A DNA stretch of 64,000 nucleotides from Dermatophagoides farinae (Eukaryota; Arthropoda; Arachnida; Sarcoptiformes; Pyroglyphidae), in the NCBI RefSeq assembly GCF_024713945.1, contig NC_134679.1:5957001-6021000 (forward strand). The letters are read 5' to 3'. Position numbers and translations under genes: made by a program. Position 1 is the stretch's first letter, and each line of letters opens with the position of its first letter. Below the pieces are notes generated by a model. It worked only from the letters and a program-made list of their open reading frames with translations, did not search any database and was not told where the DNA came from. Of this stretch, positions 1 to 14,175 are shown one piece after another.

Positions 1-1033
1 AATGTATCATCATCATCATCATTATCATTTATGTTCCATAAATGATATTGACATAGTCGAGTAAAATTCAATTCATAAAAGGGCTGGGTAGTTTTTTTTT
101 GGCACAGTAATGCCCCACGGGTAATCATCATCATCATCATACTGTGATAATGATGATGCAAAATAATCATTAAACATTCAAATTTTGAATGATTCTGTTT
201 TGTGATATTTCAAATGTTTTTGACAAACATTTACCAAATGATGGATATAAATAAACAACAACAACAACAACAACAAAGTGTATATTGGAGGCGAAAATCA
301 TTAGTGCTTGGAAAAAAATGGTTGAATTTTAAAATTAAATTTTTTTTTGAACAAAAAAAAAAGAGAAAAAGTTTTTATCATCATCAACATGGAATGATAT
401 TAATGTGTGCGTGTGTGTGCAGATCAAATTGTCATCATTCATTCATTCATTCATGGAACAATTGGATTCCATCATGAACCAGCAATGTTATTCTCTTTTT
501 TTTAAACTATTAATTCTATTAAGATCTTTCTATTTCTATTCCATTTTCGGTTGTATTTTTTTTTTGTTATGATCAATTTAATAAAATTTTTTTTCTGCTT
601 GTTTGTTTGTTCGTTCGTTTGTTACATTCAATTCTCGTATTCTGTGTTTTTTTTCTCCATTTGAATCTCATTTATAATAACTAAATAACTAACTACTGAA
701 TGAATGAATCGCTAGAGTGTGTGTGTGTGTATGATGATTGTAATGGCAGGCTTCACTTTCGTTTTCACTGGTTCAGTTTCATGTTTTTTTTTGGATTGAA
801 TTTTATTAAAATGAAAAATTTTATTTTTCAAACAAAAAAAAAAAAAATAATAATAACCATCCAACAACAAAATGCGAATCCTCTCTCTCTTTCTCTCTAT
901 TGTCTCCTGATAGTTTAGCCACTATTTTTTTCAGTTTTGTGTTCATTTGTTACTGTGGTGTGTGTGTGTGTGTGTGTATTTGGGGGAAAAGAGTGTTTTT
1001 TTTTCATTTGGATCGCGTCATCTACAATCAACC

Positions 1034-1060
1034 AGCCGACCGACCGACCGACCGACCAAC
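1034..1060. repeat. (CCGA)n tetranucleotide microsatellite
   Basis: About five CCGA/ACCG units stand out as GC-rich in very AT-rich surroundings. They are followed by degenerate CCAA units up to about 1,075. No coding context is visible. Confidence 0.8.
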
Positions 1061-2889
1061 GGACCAACCAACCAAGCATCCGAAACATACAAAATTCATT
1101 TGGATTTTCAACCCAAAAAAAAATTTTTTTTTTTGGGTTTGGTTCTTGTTGTTGATGATGATGGTGATTTTGATTATGCATCACATCCACTACATACACA
1201 CACACACACACCAAGAGAGAAAGAGACACGATGCAGCATAAAGAGCGGCAAATGAAATTGTAGGATATTAACGAAAAAAAAGGAAAAAAAATTTAAAATT
1301 TTAAAATCGACACACACACACACTGGGGCCATAGCTCACAAAAATACCCCCTCGAAAATGGAACAAAAAAGAGACAGGGAAAAAATTTCAAATGAAAATT
1401 GTATAGTCAGACTATTTTTACCATCAAAAAGAAATGAAATTATTCTCTTGTTGTGACCAAAGTGAAAATAAGTTTTTTTTTTGTTGCAAACAGCTAAATG
1501 TGCAAATCATGTTTCATCCCCCTTTTTTTTGGCTACCATCCAACTTTTATTACTCATCATTATTTGATGCTACTACATTACCACCACCACTACATCTATC
1601 CGATGCTTATTTTTGCCATTAATATTATAATCGTTATAATGTTTCAAATTCCCCTTCATCGCTTTCAAAATTTTTTCCCTTATTTTTTTTTTTTTTTTTG
1701 GCTCAAGAGGACCCTTATTTTTTTTAAATATTGTCAAAGAAAAAAAAAATTGTTCAGGTCAATGGCGCGCGCACCCTATAGTTATACAATCGTCCAATAC
1801 TCCAATAGTTTCGTTATGATTACCGTTATATCCCCCACCTCTCTCTCTCTTTCGCTCTTTTATCTTTGTCGTTTTTGAATAAAAAAAAACAACTTGAAAT
1901 TTCGAAACGAAATGAATGGCTATGTATGCTGGCGGTGGTGGTGGTGGTGGGGACACTTTTTATAATTTTAATCCTGCTATGTAATTTTCAATAACGATAG
2001 ATACACACTGATGAGAAGATGATATGTTTGATGCTAATGTTTTCAATGTAAAAAAAAAAAATTTTTTTAGAAAATGGTTGTGTGTGTGTGGCTTTTTCAT
2101 TCTTTTACATGAAACAGATCGTATCGTATCGAGAATGAAATTGCTTCGTTGATTTTGCCATTTCTTATTTCTCCTATGTTGTTTGTCGTTTTTTTTTCAA
2201 AAAAATAAAATTCTTTGACTGAATAATTGATGAGTTTACGATGTAGAATGAATCTATTTAACAAGAAAAAAAAACGGGCACACATTATTTTAGGCGCGCG
2301 CATTCATTCATTTTAATGTTTGTGTGTGTGTGTGTGTGTGTGCATCTTTTTTTCCATTCATATTCCTTAATTCTCTTACTCATCATCATCATCATTATTC
2401 AGGTTCTATAACGATTCTTTTTCTTATTTCATTCCCTGTATTACAGAATTTTTATTTTTTTTTTAATTTTCAATTTTTTTTAATGTACAATTTATGGATG
2501 ACTCCAATTTGAATGTCATCTCAATGATGATGATGACGAATTTTGTCATTTTTGAGTACCACCACCACCATCAGCCCCCATGCTCGAAAAAAAATGAAAA
2601 TTCTAAACAACAACAACAACAACAACAATGGAACAGAATAGAGAAAAAAAAACACCGACCGATCATCAATAGTGTAGATGCAAGTGTAATGACTCGAGAA
2701 TGATGATTACTTACTGTTACTGACTGGATGAGTGTGTGTGTGTGTGAGAGAGTGAAATGAAAAGCTTTTTTTTTCATATGCCGCATCTACAATAAAAACA
2801 ACAACAACAACAACAACGATACATTAAGCCCAAGTGTGTGTAATTTTAAAATTTTTAAAAAAAAAATTGATTTAAATTACTATATTTTC

Positions 2890-2912
2890 AAAAAAAAAAA
2901 AAAAAAAAAAAA
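2890..2912. repeat. A homopolymer of 23 bases
   Basis: An uninterrupted run of A on the + strand. There is no gene body immediately upstream that would mark it as the tail of a retrocopy. Confidence 0.85.
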
Positions 2913-3188
2913 TACGAACAAACAACGCTCTCACTAGCTGCTCTGTAAATTAAAGAGCTCAATCATACTGGATTCTGGATTTTAGTTTTAGTTTTAGTTT
3001 TTGGATTGAATTGCTAAAATTGTATTTCATTTTTTGAAACATGGTGATTGTTTGGTTCGCTCGTGCACACACACACACACACACTCACTCGAAAATGATA
3101 TGATGATTTTTTTTCGTGAAAAGTTTCTCTTTTTTTTCTATCGAAAAAAATGTTGATTTTAAACATTTTAAAAAATAAATAAAATAAT

Positions 3189-3214
3189 AACCAAGCGCGG
3201 CTTGGTTTTTTTTT
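3189..3214. other. Hairpin followed by T run
   Basis: AACCAAG and CTTGGTT form a perfect 7-bp stem around the loop CGCGG, followed directly by a run of T. The shape recalls a stem plus T-stretch of the kind that ends RNA polymerase III transcripts. No transcript or box A/B is recognisable upstream, so the role is unknown. Confidence 0.4.
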
Positions 3215-6200
3215 CGACAACCAAATGGTGTAATCCAAAATCCATCGACAATTATTTCTCTCTTTCTCTCTCTTGGTGATGTGTGTTTGTGAAAAAAAAA
3301 ATTTTAAACTTTTCCATCATCACCTCCTCCTCATCCTTCTCCCCCTTCTGATCATCATCATCATCATCATCACAATATTCGTTGTCCATTAAAACATTCA
3401 CGTTTTAAATGATGAATCAGAATCAATATTTTTTTTTCTTCTGCTGCCATTTTTCATCAAACATAATGATTATATAGAGAAAACAAATTCTCATAATGAT
3501 CGATTCCGAACATTTTAATAATATTAATTCATTTTTTTATCCATATTTTTGTCGTTCGTTGTTGTTGTTGTTGTTGTTGTTTATCCCACAGATGAAACGC
3601 GCCGGTCCATTTGGATTTTTTCAATAAAAAAAAATGCCCTGCATTTAAGCTAGAAGCAGTGGTCATATCTCGACATGATGACCATTAAAATCAAAATCAT
3701 CATCAATATGGAATTCTGTTTTACATATATACACAGAGAATATTTATTAGAACGAATAATTCATTTTTTTTTCACTTGTTTTTCTCTTTTCAAAGTTTAT
3801 CCATTAGATAAATGTAAACGTTGAACAATAAATGAAAAGAATTTTATCAATGAAAATTTTTTTTTTTACATTTCTGACTGTTTTTGAATTCCATCATCAT
3901 CATCATCATCGTCGATGTTGATGATCATTATTATTGTGTGCCCATGATGATAATCATGCACATTATTTTTTTCTATGGAATAAATGTAAAAAAAAGATAA
4001 TGGAAAACTTTTTTTTTAAATAGATGTAAATTATGCTGGATCATACCATCATGGAACATCAATTTTAATATATTCCTGGTCATTCAAAATGTATGCACAA
4101 TGCCTACCAACTAATATGAAATGAATATCAAAAGAATGACCCTTAATTTAATTTTAAATTTTCCTTCCCCATTCTCTCGATAAAGAATTGAATTGAATTT
4201 GATTGATTTTTTCTGCGTATGGATCCTATCTTGTTTTGATCTTTTTTCATTTCTGGTTTTTTTTCCTCTTGTCCTTGTGATCACCATTGTGATTATAAGA
4301 AATAAGAAAATTAAAATCGATTCTTGAATGGATGATGATGATAAAAATGGCCATGACGTGTGTGTGTGTCTGTGTGTTTTTAGCTTGGTTTTTTCCCGTA
4401 TAATTAATCATCATCATCATCATCATGGCCAGAATATTCTGCAACTTCAATAGTAAAAAGAAAAACTTTTTTGATTATTGCTTGCGGTGTGTATATATGG
4501 TAATTAAACAACAACAGCATCAAATGTTGATGGCATTCATAAATGACCATTACCATGATGATGATAATGATGATATTAATGATTCTTTTACATAGAAAAA
4601 ATACAGAATATTCTGATAATAAAGACAGCCTAGATTATTATTATGTTTATGTTTATTTTTTTTTGCCATTTTATTTTATCCAGATATGACAATGGATAAC
4701 ATTTCTTTTTTTTAAAAAAATGATGATGGGACATTTGATCATCATCATCATCACCTAATATTTGTATTTGTAGTTTATTGAAGAAAAATAAAAATAGGTG
4801 ACAAAACAAAACAAAATTACACCGAGAAAAAAAATAACTAGAAAAAAATGGCCACATTTAGTCACGTGGCTCCATCATCGTTATGATGATGATGATGATG
4901 ATGATGGTTCGATACTTGCTCAATAGACACAAATACACACACATATATGTTTTTAGAACATATTTTTTTTCTGGTTTATCCGATTGTATAACTCCTATGT
5001 TCATCATCATCATTGTTGTTGTTGTTGTTCAATATTTGGCAATGGTGGTAAACGTTTTGCGATAGGACAAAAAAAAGCCATTAATATATAAATATAAAAC
5101 GTGGCGATTGTTGCTTTTGGGATAATTCCTGCAAAAAAAAAATGAAATGAAATGGCAGATTGTCCATTTCGATACGAGCTTGACTACCGATGACACTTCA
5201 GTGTGTGTGTGTGTGTGTTTGTATCACTTTTGGTCATTTTTTTCATGTTTCATTGTCGTTGTTGTTGTTGTTGTTGTTGTGGTTAATCAATGGACAAAAT
5301 TGCAAATATAGAGAGTTTATGTTAGATTGATTAGTGCGTGTTTGTATGGGAGAGAGAGAGAGACCTTGATTTATGGCCACTGGATATAACGATGTTTGCT
5401 TGTTTTCAAATGAAACATGTTTTTTACATTTTTTTAAAAAAAAATTTTGTTCAAAAACCAAATGATGATGATGATAAATATGATGTAATAATTAACAAGC
5501 GGAATGTTTAAACCAAAAAAAAAAAAAATTGAAATAAAGTAACAGAATAGTGTGGATTACAAACATAATTGATATGTCACATGTTTTGGTAATGATGATG
5601 ATGATGATGATGATAAGAGTATCAAATTTATCCCTCTGCTTGTGTTTTTTATCTTGAATGTCGAAGGAAAAAAAAATTAACACCGAAACCCGAAAATTAC
5701 TGTTACTATGATGTGAGTGTGTGTTTGTGTGTGTGAATTGTGTACGTAGCAGAACACCAGAAAAAAAAGAGTTATCAAACTATAACCGTGTACTATCAAA
5801 TGTCAATTATTTTCATTCTTTCACTCTCTTTATTCATACAACAACAACCACGAACTGGTGCGTGTCAAACGCGTGCTTGGTGTGTTTGTGAGTGTGTGTG
5901 TGTTATTGATGTTATTTTTATTTATAAGACATAAAAGGGGAAAATTGACATCAATTATTCCGTGTGTGGAAAACTCATCTATCTTATTACGTACACACAC
6001 ACCACACACAAAAAAAATTTGTCTACAATCACTTGAGCCCTTTCATCATTCATTTTTGTTATTATTATTCAAATGAAAAATTGACGATAACAAACAAAAA
6101 AAATGAGCAACCTGATTGTAATTTTTTTTTCAAAAATTCATTCGATTACGATGGACAAAGGTGTGTTTTTACTTTTTAATTTAAAATTATCATTTTTTCC

Positions 6201-8360
6201 ATCTAAAAATTTTTGTCACTTAGTCGCATCCACACACACACACACACGGTAAATATATTTCCCGTGAGATTTTTTTTTGTTCGTTTTGTTTTGTTTTTAT
6301 TTTGTTTTCTTGTACTCTGTTTTTTTCTCTATGTTTCATGTGGATGCAAAATACATTGTTTGTTTGTAATATATAAATGCATTTGGGACAACAACAAAAA
6401 ACAAAAAAAAAACAAAAAAAACTGTAATCATCATTATCAAACAAGAATTGTCCACATTTGTTCCAACATGGTCAATGATGATGACCAAAAAAAAAAAAAA
6501 AAAACAGGGAACTAAGAAACAATAGATACCGTGTGTCTGTGTGTGGAATAAAAGTGGCCACCACCATCACATTACTTTCATCTGAAATAGACAGAATAAA
6601 CACCTACATTTTCGCCAACACCAGACAAATAAACACACACACACACAGACATTCTATCAATTCTGAATTTTTTCTTTTCTTTTTTTTTGTTGGAACCATT
6701 AACGCGCTACCAAAACATTAATAACGACAACAACAACAATGGAAACAACTTCTAATTCATTTGGAAACATTATCTTAATTTATGCACTCTAATTTATATA
6801 TGTGTGACATGTTTTTTTTTTGCTGTTCAATTTTTTTTTGTATCTTGGCGCGAAGCATCTTTTGTTTTTTGTATATTGATTGCCCAAAAGTTTTTTTTTC
6901 TCTCTCATTTTTCTTCAACACAAGAGATTAATAATTCTCTTTTTTTTTCGTTTTTTATTTCTGTTATTTACTCATTGCTTGTTTTTTTTTGTTTACATTC
7001 AACATTTGATGATGATTTTAGTTTAGTCCAATTTCGATTTGTTTGGAACAATTTATGTAAAAAAAAAATTGTTCGATTCTATCGATTTGGATCTATTCTG
7101 TCATTTGGACTTTCACATACATACATACATGCCCTATTATTCCATTTGTTCAATGTTAATTTACTATCGCATACACCTACATACACAGTTTACAATTGAC
7201 GGCAATTTGAATCAAATTAGACAAAAAAAAAAGATGAAACGAAATGAGTGTTAGTAGTAGTAGTAGTAAATGAGTCAAATACAAAACCATATTAAAATAT
7301 CATCATTTCGATTAATGTACATTGTCTATGTGTTTTTTTTTGGTGTCATTATTTTCAGGTTATTTTTGCTTGATTTTTTTTTGTTCTACAAAGAAATAAA
7401 CGTTTCAAGAATAATTAAATGATGACTATAATGATCTGTGTGTGTGTGTGTCCACATTGTAAAGCAAAAAAAAAATTGTGAGAATCGTTTGTCTTGAACA
7501 AGAATCCAGAATATCATCATGATATAAAGTTCCTCTTTCTCTCACTTACAATGTCAAATTAATCAACGATTCTTGACGGTGTTTTTGCTTGAATTTTTTT
7601 TAGTTTTGTTTTGTTTCACTGTAAAATATTGTCTGATGTTTGTGTGTGTGATTCAATTCTAAATGAAATTCTTCTTTTTTATTCTGATGATGATGATGGC
7701 GAGCTCATCAAGTAAAGTCTCTCTTTCTCTTTCTCTCTCTCTCTCTCATTAATTTTAATGCATCAATTTGAGTTTTGTGTTCAGTTTCTGTTGGTGTGTG
7801 TGTGTTGTGCATTAGTTGATATGTTTGTGTGTCGGTATAAAAATGTGTGTGTGATAATGTATTCGATATGCTCAAGTTTTTTTTCTAGTTTTGCCTATTA
7901 CAAGCACATACAAACACACACACACACATCCAATGATAATTTCCAAGTTTCTGTTTCTTGTTAATGTTTTTTTTTTCATTTTTGTTTTCATAAATTTTTT
8001 AATGCTTTTTTTTCTTCATTTTTTCATGATCATCATCATCATCGTTTTGTGTTGTTTTATCCGTTGATTGCAAGAATGTCTTTTTTTGTTGTTTTGTTAT
8101 TTTCAGAATTTCAATTCGATTCCAATATGACAGCAGCAGCAGCAACAACAAAATTCATAGAACTAAAATGTCAAATTCGTGTTTTGTGAGTGAAAACAAA
8201 ACAAACAAACAAAAAAAATTAGATGGAATGTAGATGAATATTCGAATGAATATAGATATAAATATTAATTTAAAATATATCCAATGATTCTGGGTGCCAG
8301 AATTCTGATCAAAAAATGCTCAATATCAAAGAGAGAGAAAAAAGAGTGTCTCTGGTATTT

Positions 8361-8386
8361 AAATAAATAAATAAATAAATAAAATA
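8361..8386. repeat. (AAAT)n microsatellite
   Basis: Six consecutive AAAT/AAATA-type units in a non-coding context. Confidence 0.75.
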
Positions 8387-9537
8387 AACTCTGACTCACA
8401 AAAGAAAACAAAACGAAAAAGTAGAAGAAAAATTCTTCAAAAGTTTGAATTTAATTTCAAACTGGATGAGGAATTGGTTACATCTACACACAGGATAGTA
8501 GATGCGTATAAATTGGATTCGGCAGTATGCCGACGATTGGCATCTTCTAAAAAAAACCTTTTTTCACATTTATTCATTTCGAACATTCACAGAATGCAGC
8601 AAGAGAATGTTTGTGTTTGCATTTTGTGAATTGTATTCAGTTTTTTTTTAATTTATTTTAAACTCAGAATATAAGCTTTCTCTCTCTCTCTCTTTCTTTC
8701 GTTAGATGCATCATCCGCATCATTGCTGATGATCATCATCATCATTTCGCTATATTCACACACACACACAAACATTATAATGATTTCAAAAGCTATATAG
8801 TCGATAGTGATCCATTTTCATTTCGATTCGTCCCTTTTTTTTTCTTTCCACCAAAAAAAAAAAAAAAAAAAAACAGAATTTAGCTCTTCTTATTTGAATG
8901 TGATTCTTGTGTGTGTGTGTGTGCATCATTTGAAAACGGATGCTAACAAAGTTCCTGTTTGTTTGAATTTTGTTTTTTTTTGTTCATTCAATTTTTTTTC
9001 TCTTTTCATTTGTTAGATTCGGGTTTTTTTTCATTCTGGTGACAGTGGTGTTTTTTTTTTGGTGGTGGTGGTGGTAGTGGTATAAATTTTTTTTTTCATT
9101 AATTTAAATGAATAAGCTTGAAGTGAACACGCAGAGATACACACACACACACACACACTGAATTCTATATATTTATTCAGGAATTCTAGAATAAGGGGAA
9201 ACAAGGGAACTTGGATTTGAAAAAGAAAATGAAAATGAAAATGAAAAATTTTGGAACATTAATATGTGCGCGTGTGTGTGTGTGTGTGAATGTCATTTTC
9301 AATTCCCCCATGTGTGTGAGTCTTGAATTTTTTTTTCTTCAATTTCTTCTTCCTTTTTTTTTGATTGTTCCAACAGAAAAAAAAATTTCTCATTTCTTTC
9401 TTTCTTTCAAAACATTCATTCATTCATTCATTTTGGCTTTTTTTTATTTTTATTGTTCGTTAGTTGTGTTTTGGGTCCCGTTTTTGATTCGATTCCATTT
9501 TTTTTATATCGTCGTTTTTTTTTGTTTCGTTGCCAAT

Positions 9538-9538
<1 letters not shown>

Positions 9539-9562
<24 letters not shown>
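9539..9562. repeat. (CA)n dinucleotide microsatellite
   Basis: About twelve CA units. This is one of dozens of CA/GT arrays in the window and is listed as a representative. Confidence 0.8.
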
Positions 9563-9568
<6 letters not shown>

Positions 9569-9924
9569 AATGCTTCATTGAACATTTAAACTTTTTTTTC
9601 ATTTTTGTTCACTTTAAAATGAATGAATGAATAAAAAAAAAGATGAACACAAATAACGAATATGGGATGCATATATACACACACACACAGAGAGCAGTGA
9701 ATGATAGTTAGATATGAAATGAGACAGAGATAGATGAAATGAAGAGAAAAAGAGAGAGAGAAAAGGAAGTGAAAAAAAGTTTGATTCAAAATAGCAGCAA
9801 ACAACAAGCCTAAAGCTTGATAAGACAGTCTGTGTGTGTGTATGTATGTGTGTCGGGATTCTAAGGTCCCAATTGAGAATTATTAAGTTGAACAGAATTT
9901 TTTTTTTTACTATTCTTATCATCA

Positions 9925-9968
9925 TCATTATTATTATTTATTATTACTGATTATTATTATTATTATTA
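9925..9968. repeat. (ATT)n trinucleotide microsatellite, interrupted
   Basis: Two blocks of ATT units separated by a short interruption. No coding function is visible. Confidence 0.75.
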
Positions 9969-11264
9969 TGGATATTCTCATCGATGGAATTTTTCGTTTT
10001 TTTTTCTCTTTCTTTTTCATCATCATCTGAATATTCTTATAAATTCTGTGTGTGTGTGTGTGTTTTTTTTTGTTTTGTTTTGTTTTTTTTCCATTTTTTT
10101 TCGGTTCCGTTTGTTATTTATTACCAATTTTTCTTGCTTTTGCTTACTTGAACATTCATTTGGCTAGTGTTTTTCTTTCTTTTTTTTTCGCGCGCGCGAA
10201 ATGGTTTTTCAATATATGAAAAAAAATAGATGTTCCAACAGCAGCAGCAGCAGCAACAGAATTCATTCATTCATTGATTATTATTATTTTGAAATTTTTT
10301 TTCTTTGTACAGAATTTTATATTCCGTGATGCCTGGTTGTTGTTGTTGTTGTTTTTCGTATTTTTTTTTTTATCCAGTTGTTCATTTTTTTTCTCTCATT
10401 CCCCGTTCTTGTTGGCTGATTTGGATGCAAATTCACTTTCTCCAACCATTTCCATTCAACCATGCACATCTCTTTTTTTTCTTTTTTTGCCATTTGTTTC
10501 ATTCATTTCATTTTATTTTATTTTGAGTTTGCGTTTGCGTTTTTTTTTCTTTCGTTAACATTTCCATCTTTCTTTCTCTCTTTCGCTCTCTCTCACTATA
10601 TATATTTATAGATGTCAAAACTTTCAAATTAGCTCCAGAATAAAAAAAAAATATAGTAAGAAGAAAAAAAAAGATTAAATTAGAAATGTTTGTATGTATG
10701 TGCTGCCAATGTCTGTATTCTGGATTCTGCATTTTTTTCACATTTATTCATTTATTCTCGATTCTGGTGCATACATACATACACAGATGATGGTGGCACG
10801 ACAAGCATGCATGCAGGCAAGCAGGCAGGCAGGCGCCCAATTGAATAATGTGTGCTGTCATTTAAATGCAAAGAAAAAAAAAGAATGAATGAAAAACTCT
10901 CTCTCTCTCTCTCTCTTTCTAAATTCTGGAGAGAGAGAGGAAAAAAATCAGCAAACGGAAATACAAAAAAAAAAAAATATCAGAAAAAGAAAACAACAAC
11001 ATTCAGTTTGCTGTCTTATTATTATTATTATTATTATCATTATTTCTCATATCACAATTCTTGGAACTTTTCGTTTTTTTTGTTTGTTTGTTCGTAAACG
11101 TTCACAACAACAACGACAGCAAAGTCATTTGATTATGGTTCTTTCAAAATTCTTTCAAAAAATTTTTTTTTCTGGATAAAATTTTTGTTACCCAAAAAAA
11201 ACTATGGTGGCGGTATTTCCATTTGATGATGATAATCATGATGATGCATAAGAATGAAATAAAT

Positions 11265-11290
11265 TTAGTTAGTTAGTTAGTTAGTTAGTC
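11265..11290. repeat. (TTAG)n tetranucleotide microsatellite
   Basis: About six TTAG units. It resembles but does not match the arthropod telomere unit TTAGG, and it is far too short and isolated to be telomeric. Confidence 0.75.
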
Positions 11291-14148
11291 TGGTTTTCGT
11301 TTGATTTGGTTGATTTGAATTGATTTGAATGATAATCAGAGCGTGTTGCGCATGCATTTTTGTTCATATCATCATCATATGATCAAGATTTTTTTTTTTT
11401 TGATCAAAACACGTAACAATCTCTCCGCTAAATTATGTTTATTTATTTGAATTTAAATTTTTTTTTTATACTCTCAAATTCAACATCATCAATAGATGGA
11501 ACAAATTCAAATTCAAATTAAATATCATTAAACATGCAAATCACGAATGTTTGTGAGAGAGAAAAAAAAAGAAAGAAAGAAAGAAAAAGAAATTGTTTGA
11601 AAAGTTATGAGAAAAAAAAATTAAATTTTTCAATAAATGAATGAAATGGTTCAAATTGAATCCAACGATCCAAAGAAGACAAAAATTGTTTGTTCATTTC
11701 GTTTGTGTGTGTGTGTGTGCGTATCACTTGGTTATTCTGGTTATTTCAATTTTATTTCTTTTTTCTCTCTTTCCATTTCCTTCATTTTCATTTGAATTGC
11801 GTGCCATATTACCGTTAATGAATCAAACCGGAATTGTCGTCGTCGTTGTCGTCATTGTTGCTGTTGCTGCTGCTGTTGATTTTCCAAATGAAAATGTTAA
11901 TAAATAAAAAAGAAGAAAATTTAAATGTAAATCCGGTTGCCATTTTCAGTTAGTAACAAACAAAAACAATAAAAAAAAAAACAAACACACACACAGACAC
12001 ACACTAGCCAAAATGTCATGATGATTGAAACTAATGATTTTTCCATTATAATAAAAATATAATGATGATGATGATGATGATAATTGAAATTAAGTAAAAC
12101 AGCGAGAAAAAAAAACACTGAGCCATTCTTTTTTATTATTATTATTGGTGTATTTTCGTTGCAAATTCAAATTCAAATTTAAATTCAAAAAAGAAAAAAA
12201 TTAATGTTTTTCCACTCGGTCGATGTGTATGCAAAAAAAACAATTCCTCACATTTGACATATATGCAACATAATGACATTTTTCATTTTCATTTTTTCCA
12301 CTAAAAAATGTTATGTAAATTTTTTTTCTGTTTTCCAGAATGTTTTTTTTTTTGCAGAATTCAGAACAAAACAACTATTCTGTAAATCTTTCCATATTTT
12401 GTGTTGACAATGATGATGATGATGATGATGATGATGGTGATGGCCAAAGTCCATAAATTAAACATATCCACATCCAATGATGATGTTGATGATGGCCAAA
12501 GTGGACAAAACTTTTGTTTTGTTTTCAAAATCAAAAGTTTTATCTATTTTGGCAGACAGACAAACAAGCAGAGAGAGAGAGAGAGAGAAGAAAAAATTAA
12601 ATAAATTTTTCATTCATTTTAAATATTGCCATTATTATCATATATCCATATAAGTCGAATGACAAACAAAAAAATTTTTTTACTCTCACAGGAAACAAAA
12701 TATAAACCAAGTGAAGTAAAAATATGGAAAAAAATAGAATGGATGAATGATGGTCTATGGTAAAGTAAAGCTAAAATAATGCGGGACCAACGATTCATGT
12801 TGAATAATTTTCTTTTTCTGTTTTTTTTGTTTTTGTTTTTGACTTTTTTTTTCATAAAGTTTTTCTCTTTAAGAAGAATTTATTATATGATTCCATGATG
12901 ACATCCAAAAAAAAAGAATCATTATCTCATGGTGTGCATAAGAGTGTGTGTTTTTTCGTGAAAAAAAAACTTTGAAAATGCAAAATGCAATTCTTGCCAA
13001 TGCAAATGTAGCATTATCTACATTTATTCATTCTAATGATAGTGGAAGAATTATCATTGTAAACAAACAAACAAACTAAAATACAAAAAAAAGTGAAAAT
13101 TCATGTTGATGATGGAATTCTGTTTTCTCATCAGAACCATCATTTTATTCAAATTTGATTCCAAAAAAAACCTAAAATAGGCGTGCAGATAATGATGAGC
13201 CAAAGAAAAAATATCATCATATGTGGAACAATAATAAAAAACAAAACGATGAAATGAAATGAGATAATGGCCAAAAAAAAGCCAAAATACTTTTTTTCAT
13301 TCCTTGTAATAATGATGATCATGATAGATTTTCATTTTGATAACGAGAATCAATGGATCATCATCATTATGATCATATGGCAAACGGTTTAATTTTCCAC
13401 CAATCATACATCATCAGATTGATTTTTTTTCTCTTTGATTGTCGATTATGTCAATTATTATTATCGATATGTATCCATCTCTTTCTCTCTTGGTTTTTTT
13501 CATTTATTTTGATGTTTTGCAATTCGAATATTTTCTGTTTTGTTTTGTTTTGTTTTGTATCCAACCAGAAAATATTTTTTTCACTCATTCATTCATTTAT
13601 TTGGCATTTTTTCATTTATTTTCCATTCACAAAACACATGTATATGCGTGTGCCATTTTGGCCATCATACAAACACACCACACACACACAATCAACCTGA
13701 ATATCGATACTGTCAATTTTTGTTTGTTTGTTTGTTTTTTCTAGATTTTCTTTTTTTTTTCATTTTGCTATAGCATCATTATACGCCATGCAATCTCTTT
13801 CTCTTTTTTTTTCGATAACAAAAACATGCAAAATAACAAGAAAAAAAATTATCGAAAAACCAAGTAAATGAAGAAATGAAACAAAAACATTAAAAAAAAA
13901 AATTCCAAAAGACAATGTATATGAAAAATTTATGCACAAACACACACACATCGCATCTCTTTTGGTGCAAGCAAAAAAAACATTCTGTGAGATGTATGAA
14001 AGATATGTGTGTACAAGAATATTCTTTTTTCATCATCATCAACATCATTGTGTGTGTGTATGTGTTTTTTCTTGGTTGTTTTCAAGCAAATCTTAATCAT
14101 GTTTTTTCTCTCTCTCTCCAGAGTTTGTTCGTTTTCCATTTTTTTTCA

Positions 14149-14175
14149 CTATCTATCTATCTATCTATCTATCTA
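14149..14175. repeat. (ATCT)n tetranucleotide microsatellite
   Basis: About six perfect ATCT/CTAT units following a pyrimidine-rich tract. Confidence 0.75.

Larger units (their letters stand above)
1..7000. other. Gene-free, microsatellite-rich DNA (left part)
   Basis: No coding region can be supported here. The reading frames present are translations of simple repeats: runs of Phe/Lys from T/A tracts, Cys-Val from GT tracts, and His, Ser, Met, Asp or Ile from CAT/ATG tracts. The stretch holds many short (CAT/ATG)n, (CAA/TTG)n and (AC/GT)n arrays and A/T runs of 8 to 23 bases. Notable items listed separately are a GC-rich CCGA array, a 23-base A run and a small hairpin followed by a T run. 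It could be intergenic or part of a very large intron; the window does not show which. Confidence 0.6.

Noticed and set aside
4400-4430. Regularly repeated CAT/ATG blocks as a CRISPR-like array
   Set aside because: These are simple trinucleotide repeats without spacers, in a eukaryotic genome.
11265-11290. TTAG repeats as interstitial telomere
   Set aside because: The arthropod unit is TTAGG; this is a short TTAG microsatellite.
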